Assembly (NCBI GenBank): GCA_024398135.1
Contig: CP073750.1
Coordinates: 310,001 to 374,000, forward strand
Direction: 5' to 3'
Length of the DNA stretch: 64,000 nt
From: a bacterium SCSIO 12643
Lineage (GTDB): Bacteria; Bacteroidota; Bacteroidia; Flavobacteriales_G; Salibacteraceae
The notes under the pieces were generated by a model, which searched no databases, had not been told where the DNA came from, and saw only the letters and a list, made by a program, of their open reading frames with translations. The position numbers were made by a program, and so were the translations under genes. Positions 26,267-34,466 of this stretch are shown piece after piece. The first letter of the stretch is position 1. Each line of letters starts with the position of its first letter.

Positions 26267-26755
26267 ATGAAATTAAAATCTCTCTCGCTACTATTATTAA
26301 GTTCTGTATTTACCGTTTTTACAGTTTTAACCAGTTGTAACTCTTCTGCTGAAAATGATACTTCAAAAGCCAACGTAGAGCAAACTGCAAACGAAGATGA
26401 TTCTGAAACATCTAAAAAAGAATGTAAAAAAGGTGATGCGGAGTGCAAGAAGAAATGCAAAAAAGACAGTAAGTGCAAAAAAGATAAAGAATGTAAGAAG
26501 GATGGCAAATGTGAGAAAAAATGTGTTTCGACTTGCAAAGAAAAATGTAAAGGTGAATGTGGTAAGGGCGATTCTAAGTGTGATGAAGAATGTCAAAAAG
26601 CATGCGCAGAAAAATGTAAAAAAGAATGCTCTAAATCTGACTCAGCAGGTGTAGATCATAAATGTGGTGAAGGCAAGTGTGGCGAAGGTAAATGTGGTGA
26701 TAGCACACAAACTGAAGAACACAAATGTGGAGAGGGAAAATGTGGGGAACAATAA
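26267..26755 (+). CDS. Cysteine- and lysine-rich lipoprotein
   Basis: This 162-residue protein starts at the ATG at 26267, which opens a lipoprotein signal (lipobox LTSC, Cys at residue 24); an upstream in-frame TTG extends it without sense. The mature chain holds 20 further Cys spaced by 3-6 residues among Lys, Glu and Asp (KKECKKGDAECKKKCKKD). It ends with repeats of the form CGEGKCGEGKCG and HKCGEGKCG. The density suggests metal chelation, as in metallothionein-like or HvfA/bufferin-type proteins, whose EGKCGEGKCG repeats look alike. No DUF692 (HvfB) or HvfC gene is adjacent. It is predicted to be lipid-anchored in the envelope. Function is inferred only from composition. Confidence 0.8.
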   Translation: MKLKSLSLLLLSSVFTVFTVLTSCNSSAENDTSKANVEQTANEDDSETSKKECKKGDAECKKKCKKDSKCKKDKECKKDGKCEKKCVSTCKEKCKGECGKGDSKCDEECQKACAEKCKKECSKSDSAGVDHKCGEGKCGEGKCGDSTQTEEHKCGEGKCGEQ

Positions 26756-26777
26756 AACTTAAAAACTCTCATTTTTT

Positions 26778-26809
26778 AAAGGCCTTTTGAAATTCAAAAG
26801 GCCTTTTTT
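26778..26809 (+). terminator. Intrinsic terminator after the cysteine-rich lipoprotein
   Basis: The stem GGCCTTTTGAA/TTCAAAAGGCC is followed by T6 and lies 25 bp past the stop codon. It separates the two cysteine-rich genes into different transcripts. Confidence 0.92.
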
Positions 26810-26953
26810 ATTGACATCTACCTAAATATGAAAATCAGACTGAATGTAATGCCGAGAAACTTTCTTTCATTAACAAATAATTAGCTTCTTTTTTATCTTC
26901 TAAAAACCCTAAAACTCCTATATTTACTGGCTATAACACAAAAAACATTTTAT

Positions 26954-27256
26954 ATGAAAATCAACTTTTTATCTATTGTAGCTCTATTCTTATTTACACT
27001 GACCACAGTCACTATTCATGTAAATGCCAATACCTTACAATCCACCTCTATTTCTATTATTGATCACGATGGAGATTGTGATAAATGTAAAGATGGAAAA
27101 TGCGATGGCAAGTGTACCAAAAAGGAAGGTGAAAAAAAGTGCAGCGATGACTGTAAAAAAGAAGGGAAATGCACCAAAAAATCAGAAAGCGAAAAGAAAT
27201 CTGGATGCGCTGAAAAGAAATCCTGTGGAAATAAAAAAGGATGCGGTAAACACTAA
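26954..27256 (+). CDS. Small secreted cysteine-rich protein
   Basis: This 100-residue protein has a cleavable signal peptide (1-25, ending VNANT). The mature chain has 10 Cys in pairs (CDKCKDGKCDGKC, KKCSDDC, SCGNKKGCGKH) among Lys, Asp and Glu. It is a shorter, non-lipidated relative in style of the lipoprotein 200 bp upstream and probably binds soft or divalent metals, with a His near the C-terminus. It has its own terminator. No metal-responsive site was recognised before it; a TATATTTA hexamer-like box 30 bp upstream is one base off the usual -7 form. Confidence 0.75.
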   Translation: MKINFLSIVALFLFTLTTVTIHVNANTLQSTSISIIDHDGDCDKCKDGKCDGKCTKKEGEKKCSDDCKKEGKCTKKSESEKKSGCAEKKSCGNKKGCGKH

Positions 27257-27276
27257 ACCCAAAACAATTTAAATTT

Positions 27277-27308
27277 TAAAAGCTCAGAATTACATCTGGG
27301 CTTTTTTT
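27277..27308 (+). terminator. Intrinsic terminator after the small cysteine-rich gene
   Basis: The stem AAAAGCTCAGA/TCTGGGCTTTT has one G-U pair and is followed by a run of seven T, about 20 bp after the stop codon. Confidence 0.85.
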
Positions 27309-27467
27309 ATATCTCAACATTATAAAATCCAGACATTTTTTCACTCAAACCCACTATACATCAGCCATATAGTCACAATTTAGATTTAAAGCATGTCAAG
27401 AATTCTGAAAAATATAATCGGTCTACAATTTGTCTAACGCCAACCGAACCACGAAAAAAATAGACAA

Positions 27468-30113
27468 ATGAACTTCGATAAATTCACAATAAAATCACAA
27501 GAAGCCATTCAACAAGGACAACAAATTACTTTGGGGAATGGACAACAAACTATTGATACTGCTCATATTCTGAAAGGTATCTTAATGGTAGACGAAAACG
27601 TTACGCCTTTTCTTTTGAAAAAAATGGGTGTCAACGTTCCTATTTTCACACAAGCTATTGACAGAATAATTGGGACATATCCTAAGGTCAGCGGTGGACA
27701 AATACAACTATCTCAAAATGCATCTCAAGCTTTAGTCAATGCGCAAAATATTGCACAAAAAAATGGTGATGAGTACACGAGCATTGAGCACATCATTTTA
27801 GGTTTACTAAAAGGAAATGATGAAATCGCTCGTATGATGAAAGACAGTGGACTAAATCAAAAAGATCTGCTATCTGCAATCAACGAATTACGTAAAGGTG
27901 AAAAAGTAACCAGCGCCAACGCTGAAGACAATTATCAATCTTTAGCAAAATATGCCATCAACCTAAATCAACAAGCCCAGGATGGTAAGTTAGATCCGGT
28001 TATTGGTAGAGATGAAGAAATCAGAAGAGTACTTCAAATTCTATCCAGAAGAACTAAAAACAATCCAATCCTGATTGGAGAACCCGGTGTGGGTAAAACC
28101 GCCATTGCAGAAGGTTTAGCACATCGTATTATTAATGGAGATGTGCCGGATAATCTAAAAAGTAAAAGTATCTATTCATTAGATATGGGCGCTTTGGTTG
28201 CCGGAGCAAAATTTAAAGGCGAATTTGAAGAACGTCTTAAAGCAGTGGTCAAAGAAGTGATCTCGGCTGACGGTGAGATTGTACTTTTCATTGATGAAAT
28301 CCATACACTGGTGGGAGCTGGTAAAGGTGAAGGAGCCATGGATGCTGCGAATATATTAAAACCAGCATTGGCTAGAGGAGAATTAAAAGCCATTGGGGCC
28401 ACTACATTAGCGGAATATCAAAAGTATTTTGAGAAAGACAAAGCATTAGAAAGAAGATTCCAAAAGGTAACGATTGATGAACCAAATGATGAAGATGCGA
28501 TTTCCATCTTAAGAGGAATTAAAGAAAAATATGAAACGCATCATAAGGTTAGAATTAAAGACGAGGCCATTTTAGCTGCTGTAGAATTATCTCAACGTTA
28601 CATTACAGATAGATTCCTTCCGGATAAAGCGATTGATTTGATTGATGAAGCCTCTTCCAAAATGCGTATGGAAATGAACTCCATGCCAGTAGAGTTAGAT
28701 GAAATTGAAAGGAAAATCAGACAACTTGAAATTGAACGTGAGGCCATTAAAAGAGAAAAAGATCAAAAGAAACTAGATATTCTAAATGCGGATATTGCGG
28801 AACTCAGCGATAAGAGAAATGATCTGAAAGCCCAATGGGAAAGCGAGCGTCAGGTGGTGGATGGAATTCAAAGCACTAAGGAACAAATTGAACAGTATAA
28901 ACTCGATGCGGAACGTGCTGAAAGAGATGGAAACTTTGCTTTAGTTGCGGAAATCAGATATGGAAAATTAGTTGAAGCTCAAGAAAAGTTAAATCAACTG
29001 GGCACCAAATTTCAGGAATTAAAAGACAAAGGCTCTGTTCTGATTAAAGAGGAAGTGGACGCTGAAGATATTGCTGAGGTAGTCGCAAAATGGAGCGGTG
29101 TTCCGGTAAGCAAAATGCTTCAATCTGAAAGACAGAAACTCCTTAATCTGGAATCTGAATTACATCATAGAGTTATCGGTCAGGATGAAGCCATTCAAGC
29201 GGTTAGTGATGCGGTACGTAGAAGTCGTGCAGGATTACAGGATCAACACCGTCCAATTGGATCTTTCCTCTTTCTGGGGACTACCGGGGTTGGAAAAACT
29301 GAGTTGGCTAAAGCCTTGGCAGAATTCCTATTTGACAACGAAAACGCAATGACCAGAATTGATATGAGTGAATATCAGGAACGTCATGCCGTTTCAAGAT
29401 TGGTAGGTGCGCCTCCGGGATATGTGGGATATGATGAAGGAGGTCAATTAACTGAAGCAGTCAGACGTAAACCTTATTCGGTGATTCTTTTAGATGAAAT
29501 AGAAAAAGCGCATCCTGATGTATTTAACATCTTACTGCAAGTATTGGATGACGGTAGATTAACCGATAATAAAGGGCGCGTAGCGAACTTTAAAAATACC
29601 ATTATCATCATGACATCCAATATGGGATCTGACATTATCAATGAAAGCTTTCAACAAATCAATGCTTCAAACTTGAATAGTGTGTTACAAAAAACAAAAA
29701 CACAATTATTGGAGTTATTAAAGAGAAGTTTGAAACCTGAGTTTTTAAACAGAATTGATGAAACAATCATGTTCCAACCACTCAATGAGGGAGACATCCA
29801 CGAGATTGTAAGATTACAATTCAAAGGGGTTCAGAAAATGCTACAAAAACAGGATATTCATATCTCCATTACAGACCAGGCCATTCGCCTCTTATCCAAT
29901 GAAGGATATGATCCTCAATTTGGTGCCAGACCAGTAAAAAGAGTCATCCAAAAACAATTGCTCAACCAATTGTCAAAAGAAATTCTCTCTGGTAACGTCC
30001 ACGCTGGTGCCCGCATTAGCATTGATGCAAGTGATGGTAAATTCATATTTAGCAATGTATTTAAAGACTCAGAGAATCCGGAAAATCCGGAATTGATGAA
30101 TCATTTAAATTAA
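27468..30113 (+). CDS. clpB: ATP-dependent disaggregase ClpB
   Basis: This 881-residue Hsp100 chaperone has the full ClpB layout: N-terminal repeat domain (1-145), NBD1 with Walker [10 protein letters not shown] (about 204-212) and Walker [11 protein letters not shown], a long coiled-coil middle domain (about 395-525), NBD2 with GTTGVGKTE (about 605-613) and [12 protein letters not shown], and a C-terminal sensor region ([10 protein letters not shown]). It works with DnaK to rescue aggregated proteins. No LGF-type ClpP-binding loop is seen, which fits ClpB rather than ClpA or ClpC. The acidic C-terminal tail ([15 protein letters not shown]) is slightly long. A strong terminator follows. Confidence 0.98.
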   Translation: MNFDKFTIKSQEAIQQGQQITLGNGQQTIDTAHILKGILMVDENVTPFLLKKMGVNVPIFTQAIDRIIGTYPKVSGGQIQLSQNASQALVNAQNIAQKNGDEYTSIEHIILGLLKGNDEIARMMKDSGLNQKDLLSAINELRKGEKVTSANAEDNYQSLAKYAINLNQQAQDGKLDPVIGRDEEIRRVLQILSRRTKNNPILIGEPGVGKTAIAEGLAHRIINGDVPDNLKSKSIYSLDMGALVAGAKFKGEFEERLKAVVKEVISADGEIVLFIDEIHTLVGAGKGEGAMDAANILKPALARGELKAIGATTLAEYQKYFEKDKALERRFQKVTIDEPNDEDAISILRGIKEKYETHHKVRIKDEAILAAVELSQRYITDRFLPDKAIDLIDEASSKMRMEMNSMPVELDEIERKIRQLEIEREAIKREKDQKKLDILNADIAELSDKRNDLKAQWESERQVVDGIQSTKEQIEQYKLDAERAERDGNFALVAEIRYGKLVEAQEKLNQLGTKFQELKDKGSVLIKEEVDAEDIAEVVAKWSGVPVSKMLQSERQKLLNLESELHHRVIGQDEAIQAVSDAVRRSRAGLQDQHRPIGSFLFLGTTGVGKTELAKALAEFLFDNENAMTRIDMSEYQERHAVSRLVGAPPGYVGYDEGGQLTEAVRRKPYSVILLDEIEKAHPDVFNILLQVLDDGRLTDNKGRVANFKNTIIIMTSNMGSDIINESFQQINASNLNSVLQKTKTQLLELLKRSLKPEFLNRIDETIMFQPLNEGDIHEIVRLQFKGVQKMLQKQDIHISITDQAIRLLSNEGYDPQFGARPVKRVIQKQLLNQLSKEILSGNVHAGARISIDASDGKFIFSNVFKDSENPENPELMNHLN

Positions 30114-30131
30114 ACATAAATCAAAAAGGGC

Positions 30132-30166
30132 AAGCCCCATCCAACAGAGTTGGATGGGGCTTTTTT
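30132..30166 (+). terminator. Intrinsic terminator of clpB
   Basis: The 14-bp perfect stem AAGCCCCATCCAAC/GTTGGATGGGGCTT has loop AGA and is followed by T6, shortly after clpB. Confidence 0.95.
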
Positions 30167-30236
30167 GCTTCTTCACGTAATAACCATTCATGAGGTCCGT
30201 TATCCAGATATTAAAACGTAATCAAATTATAATCAG

Positions 30237-30533
30237 ATGACTTCAGAGCTTACCGTACAAAAAACAGATCCCTCTCTCCTACTACTAACAAATGCTGCAT
30301 TTATCACATTGTTTTTATTCTTTATTGACGAAGGCTACTATAACTTCAACTGGATGACCAACTGGGGCGCCTGGCTTGTATTTAGTATTTATACCATCGT
30401 CTTATTTCTGATTCAGGTTGGTATTTCCAAATTAATCGAAATCAAAGTTCAATCCGCTAAAAAAGTAGCTTTGGGAATTATCTCAACAACATCATTGGGG
30501 ATACTACTGCTTAGTATTTTACTCGCGATATAG
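30237..30533 (+). CDS. Small membrane protein of unknown function
   Basis: This is a 98-residue protein with three predicted transmembrane helices (about 15-32, 42-63 and 74-97) and a loop with DEGYYNFNWMTNWG. No known domain is recognised. It sits alone after the clpB terminator. Its length, coding-like composition and lack of overlap support a real gene. Confidence 0.6.
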   Translation: MTSELTVQKTDPSLLLLTNAAFITLFLFFIDEGYYNFNWMTNWGAWLVFSIYTIVLFLIQVGISKLIEIKVQSAKKVALGIISTTSLGILLLSILLAI

Positions 30534-30676
30534 TGTAATATAATTGTAACATTTTCATTTTTTAACCTTTCTAAATTGGTATTCTCAAATGAATCATTCA
30601 CTTTTGAGCGCTCAATAAATCAATTAAACCATCAATATTTTAGCAATTAAAAAAATCTCAAGGATTTGAGTTTATT

Positions 30677-31552
30677 ATGGCTTTAGATTTAAGTTTAGAA
30701 TGTGCAGTTGAAAACGCTGCCGACCTTACTGTAGAAGAATTTAGAAGGAAATATTTAATTCCTCAAAAACCAGTACTCTTAAAAGGCTTAGCAAACCTTC
30801 AACCTGCCGGAAAGAAATGGACAATTGATTGGTTTAAACAAGAAATGGGTGATTTGGAAGTAGGTGTTTTCGATAACACAAAAGAAAGACACGTCTACTC
30901 TACAACCGTAAATCCAGATTTCAACATGCCATTTGGTGAGTTTTTGGATATTATTACCAAAAAGGAACCAAGTACAATTAGAATGTTCAGATATAATCTG
31001 TACAAACAATATCCAAGCCTAAAGAAAGACTTCTCTTGTCCTAAATTCATTAATAAAGGGATTATGAAAACCTTTGGATTTATGTTTTTAGGAGGAACCG
31101 ATACTGAGGTAAGATTACATTATGATGTAGATAATTCAAATGTATTACTCACTCAAATCCACGGAACCAAAAGGGTTGTTTTGTTTGCTCCAGATCAGGG
31201 GAAGTATTTATACAAGGTTCCTTATAACACACATTCATTAGCTGAACTTAAGGATCCGGATTTTGAAAAATGGCCTGGACTTAAGCATGTAAAAGGTTGT
31301 GAAGTTATTCAGGAAGCCGGTGACGGCATTTTTATGCCAAGTGGTTACTGGCATTACAATACCTATTTGGAAGGTGGTATTTCTGTTGCTTATAGAATGC
31401 TGGCTCAGGATCCAGTCACGTTGATGAAGGGTGCTTTCTTTATGGGCTTTACGATGCCATTCGATAAAATCATGAATATGATATTCGGCAAAAAGTGGTT
31501 CGAACGTAAAAAGAAATTAAGTATAGCAAGAGTAAATAAAGCGATTTCATAA
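30677..31552 (+). CDS. Cupin-like (JmjC/Cupin_8) protein
   Basis: This 291-residue protein of the cupin_8/JmjC-like fold starts with the typical entry region (EFRRKYLIPQKPVLLKG). The Fe(II)-binding triad is visible: H148 and D150 in EVRLHYDVDNSN, and H226 in PSGYWHYNTY. The strand NVLLTQIHGTKRVVLFAPDQ is the family's signature. Such proteins are often 2-oxoglutarate and Fe(II)-dependent hydroxylases of proteins or small molecules. The substrate is unknown. A C-terminal basic helix (KKWFERKKKLS) may contact a partner. The stop codon lies inside the terminator hairpin. Confidence 0.88.
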   Translation: MALDLSLECAVENAADLTVEEFRRKYLIPQKPVLLKGLANLQPAGKKWTIDWFKQEMGDLEVGVFDNTKERHVYSTTVNPDFNMPFGEFLDIITKKEPSTIRMFRYNLYKQYPSLKKDFSCPKFINKGIMKTFGFMFLGGTDTEVRLHYDVDNSNVLLTQIHGTKRVVLFAPDQGKYLYKVPYNTHSLAELKDPDFEKWPGLKHVKGCEVIQEAGDGIFMPSGYWHYNTYLEGGISVAYRMLAQDPVTLMKGAFFMGFTMPFDKIMNMIFGKKWFERKKKLSIARVNKAIS

Positions 31553-31566
31553 TCGCTTTTTTACTT
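31538..31566 (+). terminator. Intrinsic terminator overlapping the cupin-like gene end
   Basis: The stem AAAGCGATT/AATCGCTTT has loop TCAT and is followed by a T-run. The 5' arm is inside the last codons and the stop codon begins at the loop. Confidence 0.85.
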
Positions 31567-32016
31567 TTATGAGGTATGGTCAATTACAATTTTCCATTCT
31601 CCATCTATCTTTCTCCAAAGTAGCGAGAACTTTCCGCCAAAGTCCACATCCGACCTTTTTAAATTCCACGATCCTAAAACGACCATGGCATCGGGTGATA
31701 ACTGTTCCGTTTTATCAATATCAAAAGTCAACGTTCCCATCAATTCTTTTGAGCTGTACTTGGCTTTATAATTATCAGTCACTTTTTGCCACCCAAAAGA
31801 AATTTTCTCACCACTGACAAAAACCAAACTATCGCTATTCCAATAACCATTCATAAAGCAATCTATATCCCCTTCATTCCAGCAGTCTTGTTGTTTAAAT
31901 AATTCTGCTAAAACAGCCTCTTTTACATTTTCTTCCTGTACTTGAGGGGTTGGAGCCGTACTACATGAGGTTAATGCCAAAAACGCAAATAAAATAGATG
32001 CCCAAATAAATTTCAT
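31567..32016 (-). CDS. NTF2-like (SnoaL/DUF4440) lipoprotein
   Basis: The start is set at 32016 because MKFIWASILFAFLALTSC forms a clean lipoprotein signal; a longer in-frame start at 32112 would overlap the divergent gene. The mature protein (about 130 residues) has the cone-shaped NTF2-like pattern: EAVLAELFKQQDCWNEGDIDCFMNGYW, a middle with MGTLTFDIDKTEQLS, and KFSLLWRKIDGEWKIVIDHTS at the end. Such proteins bind small ligands or act as isomerase-like folds. No catalytic residues can be asserted. Confidence 0.82.
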   Translation of the reverse strand: MKFIWASILFAFLALTSCSTAPTPQVQEENVKEAVLAELFKQQDCWNEGDIDCFMNGYWNSDSLVFVSGEKISFGWQKVTDNYKAKYSSKELMGTLTFDIDKTEQLSPDAMVVLGSWNLKRSDVDFGGKFSLLWRKIDGEWKIVIDHTS

Positions 32017-32094
32017 AGTTCGATTTTTCACGAACATACAAAAAAGCTTTGGTTTAATATTTACTAGTTTTTTATTTGCAATCAATTTGAAAAA

Positions 32095-32745
32095 ATGGGC
32101 ACGGTCAATCATAAATATCAGGAAATTTCAATAGAGAACTGGAACAGAAAATCCACATTCGATTTCTTCAAAACATTCGATTCTCCTTTCTATAATATCA
32201 CTGCTCCTGTTGATGTTACACGATTAAAAGCGTTTTGTAAAAAGCACGATTATTCCTTTTTTCTGGTATCACTATTTATCTCTCAAAAAGTGATTGATCA
32301 AATCGAAAATTTCAGATACAGACTATATGAAGATTCGGTTAGAAACTATGAGATAACCCAAGCTGGGAGTACCGTTTTACTGGATGACAATACTTTTGCT
32401 TTTTGCTATTTCGATATTGAGTCAGACATTCATCAATTCGTTCAGAAAGGTGAACAGGCTATTCATCAATTAAAGTCCGACCCCGATTTTGAACCACGTC
32501 AGGGTGATTTAAATATGATCTTTTATTCTGTGATTCCATGGGTCTCTTTTACTTCATTTCAACATGCCCGAAAAAATGACTTGAGCGATAGTATTCCAAG
32601 AGTTGTTTTCGGGAAGTATTATGAACTCAATAACCAACTTAAAATGCCAATTTCCATCGAAGTTCATCACGCATTAGTGGATGGTTTTCATGTTGGGCAA
32701 TATTTTGAGCTATTTGAAAAAGAAATTCAGCAGTTAGAATTATAA
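32095..32745 (+). CDS. Chloramphenicol acetyltransferase-fold protein
   Basis: This 216-residue protein has the CAT fold, with early WNRKSTFDFFKTFDSPFYNIT and, near residue 190, the catalytic motif HHALVDGFHVGQYFE (His as general base, then DG). NIT in the substrate loop and the YSVIPWVSFTSF strand also match. It is an O-acetyltransferase by fold; many Bacteroidota carry chromosomal CAT-like genes that are not known to give resistance. No integron or transposon lies nearby. Its real acceptor is unknown. Confidence 0.85.
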   Translation: MGTVNHKYQEISIENWNRKSTFDFFKTFDSPFYNITAPVDVTRLKAFCKKHDYSFFLVSLFISQKVIDQIENFRYRLYEDSVRNYEITQAGSTVLLDDNTFAFCYFDIESDIHQFVQKGEQAIHQLKSDPDFEPRQGDLNMIFYSVIPWVSFTSFQHARKNDLSDSIPRVVFGKYYELNNQLKMPISIEVHHALVDGFHVGQYFELFEKEIQQLEL

Positions 32746-32758
32746 AACTATACGCAAT

Positions 32759-32786
32759 AAAAAAGGCAGCCTTGGCTGCCTTTTTT
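32759..32786. terminator. Bidirectional intrinsic terminator
   Basis: The stem GGCAGCC/GGCTGCC is flanked by A6 and T6. It lies between the convergent CAT-fold gene and a minus-strand secreted-protein gene. Confidence 0.93.
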
Positions 32787-32803
32787 ATTATAATGATTTC
32801 TGT

Positions 32804-33430
32804 TTAATGCGTTTGCATGGTACCCTCACTTTCCTCTTCAGGTAAGAATAAGTATCCCATCATCATCACTACACACCCACGACTGGTATACGATCTGTCT
32901 TCCGCATCCGTTGGAGGAATTAAATATTCTACAAACAAATAAGACCCTTTAAAATCTTCTGTCAACTCAAAAGTATTGATGGGTTCATCCGGGTTAGATT
33001 GAAATAATAATTTTCTTTTCTTCTCCCCTTTGGCCTTGTCGTATACTTTAATTTGGATGTTTTGAGGTAATCCTTTTGTACTAAAAATAATACGGTGATC
33101 ATTACTATTATAAATAGGAATCAAAACACGCATTAACTGCGGATATCTCTTATAAGTAACCGTAGTGGTTTTAGATAGATTATATTTAAAAGGACGAATC
33201 AATAAACGTACTTCTTCTCTCAATTCATTTCTGTTTTCACAACTATTCTTGACCGGTTTCATTTTCGGTTGTGATGAAGTATTATTTGTAGCAGTATTGG
33301 ATTCCTTTTTTTCAGCTTCTTTATTTTCTTCCTTCTCAGTCCAAAAATCTTCTCCCTCTTGTGCCATCACAGGAGAAACCATTCCCATCATTATAAACAG
33401 GAACGCGATGGATAAAAATTTAACTTTCAT
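32804..33430 (-). CDS. Secreted protein of unknown function
   Basis: This is a 208-residue protein with a signal peptide (1-23, ending PVMAQ), then a low-complexity Glu/Lys/Asn/Ser/Thr linker (25-55), then a beta-rich domain with LIRPFKYNLSKTTTVTYKRYPQ, ending SRGCVVMMMGYLFLPEEES. One Cys near residue 64 and one near 188 could pair. I do not recognise the family. It ends 22 bp from the upstream minus-strand lipoprotein gene, so the two may be one unit. Confidence 0.65.
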   Translation of the reverse strand: MKVKFLSIAFLFIMMGMVSPVMAQEGEDFWTEKEENKEAEKKESNTATNNTSSQPKMKPVKNSCENRNELREEVRLLIRPFKYNLSKTTTVTYKRYPQLMRVLIPIYNSNDHRIIFSTKGLPQNIQIKVYDKAKGEKKRKLLFQSNPDEPINTFELTEDFKGSYLFVEYLIPPTDAEDRSYTSRGCVVMMMGYLFLPEEESEGTMQTH

Positions 33431-33452
33431 CTGATTTAAATTTAGTATAGAA

Positions 33453-34301
33453 TTACTCTACGATTAAGTTTCTTAATTTTAAAATCTTATCCCCTAACAA
33501 TTTCATATCAGTAGATGGAATTTCAACTTCGGTAATGTTACCTTCCATTTCTGCAATCACAGGGATGTTGATATAGAATTCATATAATTCTCTCATGTGA
33601 TTTAACACGACATCTACTCTTTTGCTAGAACCTTCCAAAGGAGTCAACCCTTCGATTAGCTTATCTAAAATCACCATTTGCTCGATGATTCTTCCGGTGA
33701 GTTCCGAATGATCAGTCAAACTCACTGTAGAAACACCTAAATACATCCCTTCTGCCCATCCGCCAACAAAAGCCACTAAAGCAAACTCTTCCTGACCATT
33801 ATCTTCAACATAAGCATCGGTACGCTCATCAATTTCAATCAATATAGATAAAATAGAATCGTTATTCTCTAAGTTACGATCAAATCTGTCCAATAACTCT
33901 TTGTTATCGAAAACTTCACCTGCACCCAAATCCGTAGATAAATCTTTGATTACCTTCATGTATTTACGCGCTTCCTGACTTTGATTGTTTAATACACAAT
34001 AGGTCATATCCGTCCAATACGCACCAAACGCAAAGTACTTATCATAGGTGGTATTGTAGCTGGACGCTTTTTGCGGATCTAACGTTAATCCTCCTACATA
34101 CTCTAATCCTGAATTCCTGAATAAATCTCCAATCTGAACCGTTGATGGTAATACAAACTCTTCCACTTCTCTAATTTCAGTATCATCAGTTTGTTCAGTA
34201 GGTACGGTTACTTTCTGGTCTTCTGCTTTGGGTTCTGAACCGCATGAAGCCATAAACATAGCACCTAAAACAGCGCTATACAGTCCAATTTTCATTTTCA
34301 T
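33453..34301 (-). CDS. Lipoprotein of unknown function
   Basis: The start at 34301 gives MKMKIGLYSAVLGAMFMASC, a lipoprotein signal with lipobox MASC; an alternative start is two codons later. The mature chain of about 260 residues is mostly helical, with an acidic linker after the lipid anchor (EDQKVTVPTEQTDDTEIREVEE) and long helices such as QSQEARKYMKVIKDL. No known domain is recognised. It lies upstream of, and codirectional with, another secreted unknown, 22 bp apart, which suggests an operon of two envelope proteins. Confidence 0.68.
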   Translation of the reverse strand: MKMKIGLYSAVLGAMFMASCGSEPKAEDQKVTVPTEQTDDTEIREVEEFVLPSTVQIGDLFRNSGLEYVGGLTLDPQKASSYNTTYDKYFAFGAYWTDMTYCVLNNQSQEARKYMKVIKDLSTDLGAGEVFDNKELLDRFDRNLENNDSILSILIEIDERTDAYVEDNGQEEFALVAFVGGWAEGMYLGVSTVSLTDHSELTGRIIEQMVILDKLIEGLTPLEGSSKRVDVVLNHMRELYEFYINIPVIAEMEGNITEVEIPSTDMKLLGDKILKLRNLIVE

Positions 34302-34466
34302 CTTTCTTATTTTGATGTAACAAATTAATTCCAAAGTTACACCTTGAAATCAAACGGTTGTAATAATTTCAAATTTAATTTAACTGTTTCATAACTTTTG
34401 AACCGAATCTATGGGATTCAAATCGAAACATATTACTTTAGTTGGACAAACTAAAACCATAATACC

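Noticed and set aside
26290-26660. Reading frames on both strands overlapping the cysteine-rich lipoprotein
   Set aside because: They arise from the repetitive Lys/Cys codons (AAA, TGT, TGC) and lack signal peptides or domains; the lipoprotein frame has a proper lipobox and terminator.
26267-26755. Assignment as HvfA/bufferin BufA
   Set aside because: The repeats look alike, but the protein is a lipoprotein and no DUF692 (HvfB) or HvfC gene is adjacent.
32016-32112. Longer N-terminus for the NTF2-like lipoprotein, starting at 32112
   Set aside because: It would overlap the start of the divergent gene and bury a clear lipoprotein signal inside the protein.
32095-32745. Chloramphenicol resistance gene
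   Set aside because: The CAT fold and HHALVDG motif are present, but there is no mobile element, and CAT-like chromosomal genes in this phylum are not evidence of resistance.
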